Origin: an uncultured Paracoccaceae bacterium
Lineage (GTDB): Bacteria; Pseudomonadota; Alphaproteobacteria; Rhodobacterales; Rhodobacteraceae
Length of the DNA stretch: 64,000 nt
Direction of reading: 5' to 3'
Assembly (NCBI GenBank): GCA_943787785.1
Contig: CALSNT010000009.1
Location: forward strand, 248,001-312,000
The notes beneath the pieces are model-generated. The model was not told the origin of the DNA, did no database searches, and saw nothing but the letters and a program-made list of their open reading frames with translations. Position 1 is the stretch's first letter. Every line of letters begins with the position of its first letter. Below are positions 53,276-62,438 of this stretch, one piece after another. Made by a program: the position numbers and the translations under genes.

Positions 53276-56200
53276 TCAACCCACCTCCGCCAACCGCTCC
53301 AGCGCCGCTGCAATCCGCGCCCGCTCGGCCTCTTTTTCTGCCGCCAAGGCACGGGTTTCCTCGACCACCTCATCCGGCGCGGACTCGATGAATTTCGGGT
53401 TCTTGAGCCGACCGGTCAGCCCGCGCAAATCCTTGTCGAGTTTCTCCAACGTTTTGGCCAGACGCGCTTTTTCCGCCGCGACGTCGATGATATCTGCCAG
53501 CGGCAGCGCGAAACTGCCCCCCGGCACCGCGATGGTCGCCGACCCCTTGGGGGCAGCGCCTTCGGTCACCTCGCCCAGTCGCGCCATGCGCGTAATCAGC
53601 GCAGCGTTATTGTCCCATGCAGCGGCGCCGGCGTCGTCCAACTCGACCCGCACCAGCGGCGCTTTCAGGCTTGCGGGGACGTTCATTTCGCCCCGGACCG
53701 AGCGGATGCCCTCGATCAGCGCAATCACCCAGGAGATTTCGGCGTCCGCCTCGGCATCGGCCAGCGACAGGTCCAGCTCCGGCCAGTCGCCGTGGACAAG
53801 TTGTTTGGTGCAGCTGCCGGACAGGCCCCAGATTTCCTCGGTCACGAACGGCATGAAGGGGTGCAGCATCAGCAGGCATTGATCCAGCGCCCAGGCCATC
53901 GTCGCCCGGGTTTCGGCGGCGTGTTCGCCATCAAACAGCGGCTTGGAGAATTCGACGTACCAGTCGCAGAACCGACCCCAGACGAAGGCATAGAGCGTGC
54001 TGGCGGCGTCAGAGAAACGATAGGCGGTCAGCGCCTCGTCAACGGCGGCGACGGTGCGCGCGACCTCGCCCACGATCCAGCGGTTGACGGGGTGGGCGGG
54101 GGTCGGTGTACCGCCGGGCTGCCGGCCGAAGACGCCGTTCATCTCGGCGAACCGCGCGGCGTTCCACAGCTTGGTGCCGAAGTTGCGATAGCCGGCGATC
54201 CGCTGTTTCGACAGCTTCAGGTCGCGGCCCATCGAGATCAGCGCGAACCGCATCGCGTCGGCCCCGAATTCGTCAATGAGTTCAAGGGGGTCCATGACGT
54301 TGCCGAGGCTTTTGCTCATCTTCTTGCCCTTCTCGTCGCGGACAAGGGCATGGACGTAGACGTCGCTGAACGGTTTCTGGCCGACCACGGCGAATTGCAT
54401 CATCATCATCCGGGCGACCCAGAAGAAGATGATGTCGAACCCGGTGATCAGGGTCGAGGTGGGGAAATAGCGTTTGAACTCCTCGGTTTCCTCGGGCCAG
54501 CCAAGCGTGCCGATGGGCCAGAGGCCGGAGGAAAACCAGGTGTCGAGGACGTCTTCGTCCCTTACAAGAGTAATGCCCTTTAGATTCCACTCATCATCTT
54601 GCCAGTAAAGGCCAGAAGTCTGCTTCATCTTGCCAGAGGCGTCGGGATGAAATCCGCCTTGATCGGGAGTGGCGATCGTTATTTCCAGTGATCCGCCAAA
54701 AGCGACTTTAGCCTTTTCAATGGCTTCAGCTTCATTGGCGGCGCAGATTTTTAGTCTTTCAGAACCATCGAAGAACGCCGTTAGCTTTGCGGTTTCGTCG
54801 CCCGTGGACTTTAATTCTTTTTGCAAAGCCACGTCTTTGGGATTCTCCGTCGAGAGCCGAAGAACTTTGAGGTGACGTTCCATCACCGGAAGGTGGTCGG
54901 GATGCGGCCCATACCAAACCGGTATCTGATGCCCCCACCACAGCTGGCGAGAGATACACCACGGCTCGATATTTTCCAGCCAGTGGAAATACACCTTCTC
55001 ATGCTGTTCCGGCATGATCCTCACGTCGCCGGTCTTCACCGCGTCAATCGCTGGGCCGACGATTTTGTCGGTGGCGACAAACCACTGGTCGGTCAGCATC
55101 GGTTCGATGACGACTTTCGAGCGGTCGCCGAAGGGCTGCATGATCGGTTTGGTCTCGACCAGGGGGACCATCTCGGCCTCGCGCGTCTCACCACCCTCCT
55201 CGGGGGCGAATGGGGTGCGCGCCGCCTTGCCAAGGCGCGGGTCGTTTTCAGGCACCATCACCGCCAGACCCTCTGAGGTGATTTGCTCCACCACCCGGTC
55301 GCGCGCTTCGAACCGATCTAACCCGCGCAACTCGTCGGGGACGAGGTTCAGCGTGTCGATCTCGGCCCCGCTGGCCTCGGCCCCACCGGCGATCTCCTGC
55401 GCCCGCGCTGCCGCCTCGGCGTAGGGCGCACCATCGGCGCGCATCGCCGCCTGCGTGTCCATCAGCCGGTACTTTGGAATGCCGCCGCGCTCGGCCACGG
55501 CGTAGTCGTTGAAATCATGCGCGCCGGTGATCTTCACCGCGCCCGATCCGAAATCCGGGTCCGGGTATTCATCGGTGATGATCGGAATCTGGCGGCGATG
55601 TTCCTTTGGCCCAACAGGGATTTCACAGAGCTTTCCGACGATTGAGGCGTACCGCTCATCCGACGGATGAACCGCAACCGCGCCGTCACCCAGCATCGTC
55701 TCGGGCCGGGTGGTGGCGATGGAGATGTAATCCCGCGTCTCGCGCAGGGTCACGTTCCCGTCCTCGTCCTTTTCGACGTAGTCATAGGCCGCGCCACCGG
55801 CCAGCGGGTATTTGAAGTGCCACATGTGGCCGGGGGTCTCGATATTCTCAACTTCAAGATCGGAGATCGCGGTCTCGAATTTCGGATCCCAATTGACCAG
55901 CCGTTTTCCGCGATAAATCAGGCCCTTGTCGTACATGTCGACAAAGACCTTGATGACCGCGTCGTGGAAATTTCCCTCTTCGCCCTCAGGCGCTCCCGGT
56001 GCGCCGGACATGGTAAAGGCGGTGCGCGACCAGTCGCAGGAGGCTCCTATGCGCTGCAATTGCTCGATGATCGTACCGCCGGACTGCTTCTTCCACTCCC
56101 AGACCTTCGCGGTGAACGCCTCGCGCCCCATCTCGCGGCGGGTGGCGTTGGATTTGTCCTTGGCCAACTCCCGCTCAACCACCATCTGCGTGGCGATCCC

Positions 56201-56449
56201 GGCGTGGTCCATGCCCGGCTGCCACAGCGTGTCGAACCCGCGCATCCGGTGCCAGCGGATCAGGATGTCCTGAAGCGTGTTGTTGAACGCGTGCCCCATG
56301 TGCAGAACGCCGGTGACGTTGGGCGGCGGGATCATGATCGAGAATGTCTCGTCCCGCGACTTGTTCGCGCCCGCCGCAAATGCATCCGCTTTCAGCCAGC
56401 TTGCGGAAATCCGCGCCTCGGCCTCGGCCGCATCGAAACTTTTGTCCAT
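53276..56449 (-). CDS. valS: Valine--tRNA ligase, with a low-GC insertion
   Basis: The enzyme charges tRNA-Val and edits threonine mis-charging. Class I signatures are HMGH at 50-53 ([13 protein letters not shown]) and KMSKSLGNV near residue 709; the editing domain contains [17 protein letters not shown], and a C-terminal coiled coil ends the protein. The start at 56449 has AGGA eight bases upstream. At 1057 residues it is long. Between [11 protein letters not shown] and [14 protein letters not shown] is an extra segment of about 100 residues (bases about 54560-54872) whose DNA is clearly AT-richer than the rest. The frame is open throughout. Confidence 0.96.
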   Translation of the reverse strand: MDKSFDAAEAEARISASWLKADAFAAGANKSRDETFSIMIPPPNVTGVLHMGHAFNNTLQDILIRWHRMRGFDTLWQPGMDHAGIATQMVVERELAKDKSNATRREMGREAFTAKVWEWKKQSGGTIIEQLQRIGASCDWSRTAFTMSGAPGAPEGEEGNFHDAVIKVFVDMYDKGLIYRGKRLVNWDPKFETAISDLEVENIETPGHMWHFKYPLAGGAAYDYVEKDEDGNVTLRETRDYISIATTRPETMLGDGAVAVHPSDERYASIVGKLCEIPVGPKEHRRQIPIITDEYPDPDFGSGAVKITGAHDFNDYAVAERGGIPKYRLMDTQAAMRADGAPYAEAAARAQEIAGGAEASGAEIDTLNLVPDELRGLDRFEARDRVVEQITSEGLAVMVPENDPRLGKAARTPFAPEEGGETREAEMVPLVETKPIMQPFGDRSKVVIEPMLTDQWFVATDKIVGPAIDAVKTGDVRIMPEQHEKVYFHWLENIEPWCISRQLWWGHQIPVWYGPHPDHLPVMERHLKVLRLSTENPKDVALQKELKSTGDETAKLTAFFDGSERLKICAANEAEAIEKAKVAFGGSLEITIATPDQGGFHPDASGKMKQTSGLYWQDDEWNLKGITLVRDEDVLDTWFSSGLWPIGTLGWPEETEEFKRYFPTSTLITGFDIIFFWVARMMMMQFAVVGQKPFSDVYVHALVRDEKGKKMSKSLGNVMDPLELIDEFGADAMRFALISMGRDLKLSKQRIAGYRNFGTKLWNAARFAEMNGVFGRQPGGTPTPAHPVNRWIVGEVARTVAAVDEALTAYRFSDAASTLYAFVWGRFCDWYVEFSKPLFDGEHAAETRATMAWALDQCLLMLHPFMPFVTEEIWGLSGSCTKQLVHGDWPELDLSLADAEADAEISWVIALIEGIRSVRGEMNVPASLKAPLVRVELDDAGAAAWDNNAALITRMARLGEVTEGAAPKGSATIAVPGGSFALPLADIIDVAAEKARLAKTLEKLDKDLRGLTGRLKNPKFIESAPDEVVEETRALAAEKEAERARIAAALERLAEVG

Positions 56450-56516
56450 CGTCATCCTGGAATTCCCGCCTGTATCGCGCCGATCATCTAGCGAATGGGT
56501 CGGGGAAGGGGAAGGG

Positions 56517-57110
56517 TCAGGCGACCAGTGGTTCGCGTTCACCTTTGCGGATCACGGCCGCGTCCCACGGCTCGCGAGCGAAAACCTCTCTCACCCGGTC
56601 GGCGAAGTGGTCGATCGGCAACGTGTCATACCCCGGATCAAACGAATTCTGGTCCCAGCGCGCGCAGAACGTCACGCAGTCGTCGAAATATGGGTGCCCG
56701 GAGTGTGCCTGTCGTTTTTCCGGATCCGCGCCGACATGCTTGCCGTAATACACCAGCTGGAAATCGCCATGCTTTTCGACCACCCAGGCGCATTGCTCGC
56801 GCACGAAGGGCCGCAGGATCGCAGCGGCGTATTCGTCGTGGTTGTAAGGCGCAAAAATGTCGCCGATGTCGTGCAACAGCGCGCAGACGATCCAGTCGGT
56901 GTCCGCCCCGTCCCTTTCCGCCCGCGTGGCGGCCTGCAGCGAGTGCCCGAGACGGGTGATCTGATACCCGCTCAGCCCCTCATCAAGGCTGACCAGCACC
57001 GCCAACAGCCGATCCGCCGTGCCTTTGGTGTGGGCAATCTCGTGCTCTGTCAGGAAGGCGTAATCCTCGGCATCGCCGTCCTTCATCGCAGTAAACTTGA
57101 CCTGATCCAT
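56517..57110 (-). CDS. HD-domain protein, candidate diiron oxygenase of MIOX/PhnZ type
   Basis: A 197-residue soluble protein. Metal-site residues in order: His56 (RLGHSLQ), His80-Asp81 (LLHDIGD), His91 (YNHDEYAA), His114 (EKHGDFQ) and a downstream Asp near 153 (RWDQ). Four His plus the HD pair is the pattern of HD-fold oxygenases such as PhnZ and myo-inositol oxygenase rather than phosphohydrolases, and the first His is 24 residues before HD, as in PhnZ. Its ATG (57110-57108) overlaps the stop of the upstream PhyH gene by 1 bp. The substrate is unknown. A phosphohydrolase role is not excluded. Confidence 0.75.
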   Translation of the reverse strand: MDQVKFTAMKDGDAEDYAFLTEHEIAHTKGTADRLLAVLVSLDEGLSGYQITRLGHSLQAATRAERDGADTDWIVCALLHDIGDIFAPYNHDEYAAAILRPFVREQCAWVVEKHGDFQLVYYGKHVGADPEKRQAHSGHPYFDDCVTFCARWDQNSFDPGYDTLPIDHFADRVREVFAREPWDAAVIRKGEREPLVA

Positions 57111-57988
57111 CAATCCGCCCCCGAATAGATTGCCGTTTCACCCTTCGCTCCTGCCATCATGACCTTGGCCTGTTCGGCGCGGATTTCATCATATAGCACA
57201 AGGCTTTCCGGCGCGAAGTTCGCAGATGGTTGCAAGACGTCCGCAAAGTGTCCGAAGCGATCCTGCCCCCGCACCAGCACCGCGTGGTCGCGCCCGCCGA
57301 CGTGCTGGCTGACGTCCGGTCTCACAAACCGCACAACGGCAGCGATCCGCCGGTCATCACTGGTGTTCGGGCCCGAGCCATGAATCGTCAGCCCGTGGTG
57401 CAGGCTGATCTGGCCGGGATGGATCTCGATCGGCACCTTGTCGGCCTCCGCCACATCAACCCGCACTTCCTGGCCACGGCTGAGCAGGTTATTGGCGTCA
57501 AACGTGTCCTCATGGGGCAAAATTGCGTTCTTGTGACTGGCGCGCACGAAATCCATACACCCCGACGCCGGTGTCGCCGGCGACAGGGCCAACCATGCCG
57601 TAACCAGCCCGTCGATTGCGCCCAGGCCCCAGTATGTCAGGTCTTGATGCATCGAGACGATCTGCTTTGTCTTGGCCTCTTTGATAAAGAATTCAACGGA
57701 ATAGATCATGATGTCGGGACCGATGATGCCTTCGACCACATCCAGAATTGCCGGATGCCGTCCGATCCGGTCGGCCAGCGGCATCACCACATGGCTGTTC
57801 ACCCGTTTGTAGGTGTTGAGCGGTAGTGGCAGGCCGTTGTCGAGCCAGTCTGCTTCGATCCCCTCCAGCTCTGCCCGCATCGCCTGCGCCTCGGCGGCGT
57901 CAATCACCGGCACCGGAAACAGGAAGCCATCGTCCCAGTAGCGGGCGACATCGGTGTCACTCAGGCGACCATTGTTCAAGTTTATCAT
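57110..57988 (-). CDS. PhyH (phytanoyl-CoA dioxygenase) family 2-oxoglutarate/Fe(II) oxygenase
   Basis: A 292-residue protein from the ATG at 57988 (MINLNNGRLSDTDVARYW). The facial triad is HQD (His114, Asp116, in VSMHQDLTYWG) and a distal His203 in TIHGSGPN; Arg213 or Arg220 in DDRRIAAVVRFV should hold 2-oxoglutarate. It is the upstream, translationally coupled partner of the HD-domain gene. In PhnY/PhnZ-type systems a PhyH enzyme hydroxylates a phosphonate that an HD oxygenase then cleaves; the same two-step logic is possible here. It is divergent from the CoxL-like gene. Confidence 0.82.
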   Translation of the reverse strand: MINLNNGRLSDTDVARYWDDGFLFPVPVIDAAEAQAMRAELEGIEADWLDNGLPLPLNTYKRVNSHVVMPLADRIGRHPAILDVVEGIIGPDIMIYSVEFFIKEAKTKQIVSMHQDLTYWGLGAIDGLVTAWLALSPATPASGCMDFVRASHKNAILPHEDTFDANNLLSRGQEVRVDVAEADKVPIEIHPGQISLHHGLTIHGSGPNTSDDRRIAAVVRFVRPDVSQHVGGRDHAVLVRGQDRFGHFADVLQPSANFAPESLVLYDEIRAEQAKVMMAGAKGETAIYSGAD

Positions 57989-58115
57989 GGGTGCAGGGTC
58001 GGATGATTTCCACTCGTCAGGCTTGCATGACGGCGACATTGGTTGTCGCAATCGGCCCCTCTGGACACCGCCGCCAACCCCGATACTGTCAGTGCGAAAT
58101 AGCGAGGCAGGGACG

Positions 58116-60413
58116 ATGGACGCATTCGGAAAATCTCAAGCGGTTCGCCGACGTGAGGATGATCGGTTTCTGACAGGGCAGGGGCGGTATGTGGATGACA
58201 TCGCACCAGCGGGGGCGCTGCGGGCATTTGTGTTCCGTTCTCCGGTGGCGCATGCCGAGATTACCACGCTGAACGTCGGCGATGCGCGCGCGGCCGAGGG
58301 CGTTCATCTGGTGCTGACGGCCGAGGATGTCGAGGCGGCGGGTGTGCGGCTGGACATGGACTATGACGTGCTGGAGTTGCCTGACGGCAGCGAGGCGACC
58401 GCGCCGATGCGCCCGTTCCTCGCCAAGGGCCGTGTGCGGTTTGTAGGCGAACCGATTGCCCTGATTGTCGCCGACACACTGTCGCGGGCGCGCGACGCCG
58501 CCGAGCTGATCGAGTTTGATTACAACGATCTACCGGCACATGTTGATGTCGCCGCTGGGGGCCAGCCGCTCTATCCGGACATCCCCGACAACATCGCCTT
58601 CGATTGGCATTTCGGCGATCGCGCTGCCGCCGATGCAGCCTTCGCGGCGGCGGATCGACGGATCAGTGTTCCGGTTGTCGACAACCGCGTGATCTCGAAC
58701 CCGATGGAGCCGCGCGGCTGCTTCGCGGATTGGGACGGCACGCGGCTTAGCATCACGGTGAACGGCCAGGGTGTCTGGCCGCTGAAAGATGAGATGGTGC
58801 GCCAGTTCGGGCTTGACCCGAAGAATGTGCTGGCCATGAACCCGGATGTGGGCGGTGGTTTTGGCACCAAGGGCTTCGTCTATCCCGAATATACTGCCGT
58901 TGCGCTGGCCGCCAAAACGCTGGGCCGCCCGGTGCGCTGGATGGCAGACCGGACCGAGGGAATGTTGACCGATAACGACGGCCGGGATCTGGTCTCGACC
59001 TGCGAATTCGCTTTTGACAAAGACTTGAAGATCATCGCGTACCGAGTTGATAATATTTGCAACCTTGGCGCCTATAATTCCGGCTATGCGCAGTTCATCC
59101 AGACCGAGTTGTTCACCAAGGTTCTTATGGGCACCTATGACGTGCAGACCACCTTCCTCAGCGTTCGCGGGATCTACACCAACACCTGCCAGGTCGACGC
59201 CTATCGCGGTGCGGGCCGGCCCGAGGCGATCTTCGCGGTTGAACGCGCCATCGACCAGGCGGCGAGGGAGCTTGGCGTTGATCCGTGGGAGATCCGGCGC
59301 AAGAATTTCATCCCCGCCGATGCCTTCCCCTATGTTTCGGCGACCGGCGAAACCTATGACGTGGGTGATTTCCACAAGGTGCTCGACACAGCGGAGGTCG
59401 CTTGCGACCGCGCTGGATTTGCCGCGCGTAAGGCCGCAAGCGGCAAGCGGGGCAAGCTGCGCGGGATCGGCCTGTGCTATTACATCGAAAGCATCCTTGG
59501 GGATTCTGAGGAACACGCCAAGGTGACATTCGACGATGACGGAGGCGCGACGATCTATGTCGGAACGCAGTCGAACGGGCAGGGGCACGAGACGGTTTTC
59601 CCACGGTTCCTGTCCGACCAGACCGGCATTCCCTACGAAAAAATCCGCTTCGTACAGGGTGACAGCGATCTGATTCCTGAGGGTGGCGGCACCGGCGGGT
59701 CGCGATCCGCAGTGAATCAAAACAACGCAACGCTGGCGACGGTGCGGCGCATCGTCACCGATTTCAGCGCCTTTCTGGCCGAGGAAAACGGCGTCAGCCC
59801 CGACGACGTGACATTCGATGATCAGCAATTCCGCATTGCTGGATCGAACGAGGCCCCGACCATGCTGGAAGCCGCCGCGCTGGCCCGTGAGGCGGGTCGT
59901 GACGACCTGCTGAGCTTCCGCGAACTCGCCGAACTGCCGGGGCGATCATTTCCCAACGGCGCTCATGTCGCTGAAGTCGAAATCGACCCGGAAACCGGTG
60001 TCACCGAGGTTGTAAAATACACGGTCGTTGATGATTTCGGCAACATGATTAACCCGTTACTGGTTGAAGGCCAGATCCACGGCGGGGTGGCGCAGGGTAT
60101 CGGGCAGGCGATCACCGAACGGGTGGTGCATGACGAAGACGGGCAACTGCTCACGGCAACGTTCATGGACTATGCGATGCCGCGCGCCGACGATATGCCG
60201 ATGATCGATTTCTCGACCGAACCGGTGCCCTCGACCGCCAACATCATGGGCATGAAAGGCTGTGGAGAGGCTGGGACAGTCGGCGCGCTGGCCGCTGTTG
60301 CCAATGCCGTGGCAGATGCGACCTGGGCGCTTGGGATCACGCGTGTCGACATGCCCTATACGCCGCATCGGATGTGGGCGCTGCTGAACGCATCGGATGT
60401 CGCGGCTCAGTGA
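58116..60413 (+). CDS. Xanthine dehydrogenase/CoxL-family molybdopterin-binding large subunit
   Basis: A 765-residue protein of the molybdenum hydroxylase large-subunit family, starting MDAFGKSQAVRRREDDRFL with an AGGCAGGG ribosome site. Residues around 362 read AYRGAGRPEA, the form II (BMS) CoxL active-site loop rather than the AYRCSFR of true CO dehydrogenase. Other motifs are GGGFGTKGFVYPEY and the C-terminal GEAGTVGALAAVANAVADA. The medium FAD and small 2Fe-2S subunits that normally complete the enzyme are not adjacent. It probably hydroxylates an aldehyde or heterocycle. Confidence 0.88.
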   Translation: MDAFGKSQAVRRREDDRFLTGQGRYVDDIAPAGALRAFVFRSPVAHAEITTLNVGDARAAEGVHLVLTAEDVEAAGVRLDMDYDVLELPDGSEATAPMRPFLAKGRVRFVGEPIALIVADTLSRARDAAELIEFDYNDLPAHVDVAAGGQPLYPDIPDNIAFDWHFGDRAAADAAFAAADRRISVPVVDNRVISNPMEPRGCFADWDGTRLSITVNGQGVWPLKDEMVRQFGLDPKNVLAMNPDVGGGFGTKGFVYPEYTAVALAAKTLGRPVRWMADRTEGMLTDNDGRDLVSTCEFAFDKDLKIIAYRVDNICNLGAYNSGYAQFIQTELFTKVLMGTYDVQTTFLSVRGIYTNTCQVDAYRGAGRPEAIFAVERAIDQAARELGVDPWEIRRKNFIPADAFPYVSATGETYDVGDFHKVLDTAEVACDRAGFAARKAASGKRGKLRGIGLCYYIESILGDSEEHAKVTFDDDGGATIYVGTQSNGQGHETVFPRFLSDQTGIPYEKIRFVQGDSDLIPEGGGTGGSRSAVNQNNATLATVRRIVTDFSAFLAEENGVSPDDVTFDDQQFRIAGSNEAPTMLEAAALAREAGRDDLLSFRELAELPGRSFPNGAHVAEVEIDPETGVTEVVKYTVVDDFGNMINPLLVEGQIHGGVAQGIGQAITERVVHDEDGQLLTATFMDYAMPRADDMPMIDFSTEPVPSTANIMGMKGCGEAGTVGALAAVANAVADATWALGITRVDMPYTPHRMWALLNASDVAAQ

Positions 60414-61422
60414 CTTCATACGCCGCCTTTGGCGTGGTCGGCCAGCGGTCGAACAGACTGCCGCACCCGATCCCCGGGTGCGGCGCGACATCATCGTCAT
60501 CCTCGACGGGACGCTGTCGTCGCTCGAAGAGGGGCACGAGACCAACGCAGGTCTGACCTATCGACTGCTGCAGGCCAGCGCCGATACACACACCGTCATC
60601 CGCTATGAACCCGGCATCCAATGGACCAGCTGGCGCGCCACCCGTGACGTGCTGGAAGGGCGCGGCATCAACCGGCAAATCCGGCGGTCCTACGGGTACA
60701 TCGCAAGCCGGTATCGACCCGGAGACCGGATTTACCTGATTGGATATTCCCGGGGCGCATATGCAGTGCGCTCACTCGCCGGGCTGATTGACCGGGTGGG
60801 GTTGCTGCGCGCCGAACACGCGACGGTGCGCGACATTCGCACCGCTTATTATCACTATCGCGCTGGTGGGCAGAGCGACGCGGCGCGGGCATTTCGGGAC
60901 GCGTTTTGCCACCCCGAGACCAAGATTGAGGCGGTTGCGGTCTGGGACACAGTGAAAGCCTTGGGGATGCGTTTGCCGCTCATTTGGCGCATCGCCGAGC
61001 GTCGCCATGCGTTCCACAATCACATTCTGGGCGACGCCACGCTGAACGGATTTCAGGCGCTGGCGCTCAATGAAAACCGCATCGCCTATGCGCCGGTGAT
61101 GTGGCACCGCCATCTGGACTGGCCCGGACATATGGAACAGGTCTGGTTTCGCGGTAGCCACGGAGATGTGGGCGCGCACCTCAATGGGTTCGAGGCCGCC
61201 CGTCCATTGGCCAACATCCCCTTGGTCTGGATGCTGGACCGGTTGGAGATGTGCGGGCTGGCGCTTCCCGACGGATGGCAGACGCGTTTTGAGCAAGACC
61301 CGGATGCGCCCTCGGTCGGAACATGGCGCGGTTGGGGATGGATGTTTCTGGCACGCGACAAACGAGAGGTTGGGCGCGATGTGTCCGAAAGCATTCACCC
61401 GACTGCCAAGAATACGACCTGA
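60397..61422 (+). CDS. DUF2235 alpha/beta-hydrolase-like protein
   Basis: A 341-residue protein overlapping the CoxL-like gene by 17 bp. DUF2235 motifs: DIIVILDGTLSSLEEGHETN at the start, the nucleophile elbow GYSRGAYAVRSLAGL (Ser118), and a later FRGSHGDVGAHLNGFE. No signal peptide or membrane helix. DUF2235 includes type VI secretion phospholipase effectors, but no T6SS, VgrG or immunity gene is nearby, so a housekeeping hydrolase role is more likely here. Confidence 0.8.
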   Translation: MSRLSDFIRRLWRGRPAVEQTAAPDPRVRRDIIVILDGTLSSLEEGHETNAGLTYRLLQASADTHTVIRYEPGIQWTSWRATRDVLEGRGINRQIRRSYGYIASRYRPGDRIYLIGYSRGAYAVRSLAGLIDRVGLLRAEHATVRDIRTAYYHYRAGGQSDAARAFRDAFCHPETKIEAVAVWDTVKALGMRLPLIWRIAERRHAFHNHILGDATLNGFQALALNENRIAYAPVMWHRHLDWPGHMEQVWFRGSHGDVGAHLNGFEAARPLANIPLVWMLDRLEMCGLALPDGWQTRFEQDPDAPSVGTWRGWGWMFLARDKREVGRDVSESIHPTAKNTT

Positions 61423-61430
61423 CATCCTCG

Positions 61431-61485
61431 TCTTGTCGAAAATACTCCCGCCGGAGGTTCGTTTTTTCGTTGAAAAATCGCTGCC
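61431..61485. repeat. Dispersed stem-loop repeat, family A
   Basis: TCGTCTTGTCGAAAATACTC, then CCGCCGGAGG and TTTTTTCGTTGAAAAATC. Between the convergent DUF2235 and metF genes. Confidence 0.75.
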
Positions 61486-61489
61486 CGGT

Positions 61490-62350
61490 TCAGGCCACAT
61501 GCTCCAACGACATCGGCGGAGCCAGTCCCAGTGCATGCACGACGTCGCGGGTCAGACCGGGGCGGTTCAAAGTATAGAAATGCAGGTGCTCGACCCCCTC
61601 CTCGGTCAGATCCGTGCACAGGTCCGTCGCCTGAACCGTGGCGAACAGGTCAAGCCGGTTGTCCCGCTCGGCTCGCTCGAACCCCTCGGCGATATGGTTC
61701 GGGACGGCCGCGCCGCACCGGGCCGCGAAGTTCCTGGTCGAATGCCAGTTTTCGACCGGCAGGATGCCCGGGAGAACGGGGATATCCACACCGGCCGCCG
61801 CGGCCCGATCTCGGAACCGCAGAAAGGTGTCAGCCTCGAAGAAAAACTGCGTGATGGCAGAGGTCGCGCCCGCGTCCACCTTGCGTTTCAGCCAATCAAT
61901 GTCGGCGTCCGCGCTGGCTGCTTCAGGGTGGGGATCGGGGTATGCGCCAACTGTGATGTCGAAATCGCCCACGTCCGCAAGCGCCGAAATCAGCTCGCAG
62001 GAATTTGCAAATCCGTCCGCGTGCGGGGAAAAAGTCGACTGCCCGTCCGCCGGATCACCACGCAGGGCAACGATGCGCTTCACTCCGGCAGCCGCATAGT
62101 CGCGCGCGATCGCCAGCGTTTCGTCGCGTGTTGCGTCAACACAGGTCAGATGCGCCGCGACATTCAATCCGGTCATCTTGCCAATCTCGCGCACCGCTTC
62201 ATGGGTCAACTCGCGGGTCGTTCCACCGGCGCCGTAGGTGACCGAGACGAACTCTGGGGCTAATGGCGCCAGCGTGTGGACCGTGTCCCACAGGCGGAAC
62301 GAGGCGGCCAGGGACTTGGGCGGGAAGAATTCGAAGCTGATCGCAGTCAT
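61490..62350 (-). CDS. metF: 5,10-methylenetetrahydrofolate reductase
   Basis: Reduces methylene-THF to methyl-THF, the methyl donor for methionine synthesis. The 286-residue protein starts AISFEFFPPKSLAASFRLWD and shows FVSVTYGAGGTTRELTHEA, AAHLTCVDATRDET, VALRGDPADG and SAITQFFFEADTFLRFRD. It is FAD-dependent with a TIM-barrel fold. The divergent metR gene and the intergenic repeat imply regulation by homocysteine through MetR. Confidence 0.95.
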   Translation of the reverse strand: MTAISFEFFPPKSLAASFRLWDTVHTLAPLAPEFVSVTYGAGGTTRELTHEAVREIGKMTGLNVAAHLTCVDATRDETLAIARDYAAAGVKRIVALRGDPADGQSTFSPHADGFANSCELISALADVGDFDITVGAYPDPHPEAASADADIDWLKRKVDAGATSAITQFFFEADTFLRFRDRAAAAGVDIPVLPGILPVENWHSTRNFAARCGAAVPNHIAEGFERAERDNRLDLFATVQATDLCTDLTEEGVEHLHFYTLNRPGLTRDVVHALGLAPPMSLEHVA

Positions 62351-62405
62351 TGCGCTGTCCTTTCAGAACTTGCCCTCTTGTCACACGCCCATGATCGTGA
62401 GACAA

Positions 62406-62420
62406 ATTCATAATATTCAT
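62406..62420. promoter_or_regulatory. Candidate MetR binding site between metF and metR
   Basis: ATTCAT-AAT-ATTCAT is a direct repeat of half-sites resembling the TTCA/TGAA element of MetR. It lies in the 88 bp divergent intergenic region. Confidence 0.45.
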
Positions 62421-62438
62421 CACCTTTATGAGCCAAAT

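Noticed and set aside
58530-59828. 432-codon open frame opposite the CoxL-like gene
   Set aside because: Antisense shadow; the CoxL motifs on the plus strand are unambiguous.
60397-61422. Type VI secretion effector
   Set aside because: DUF2235 alone is not enough; no VgrG, PAAR, immunity or T6SS structural genes occur in the window.
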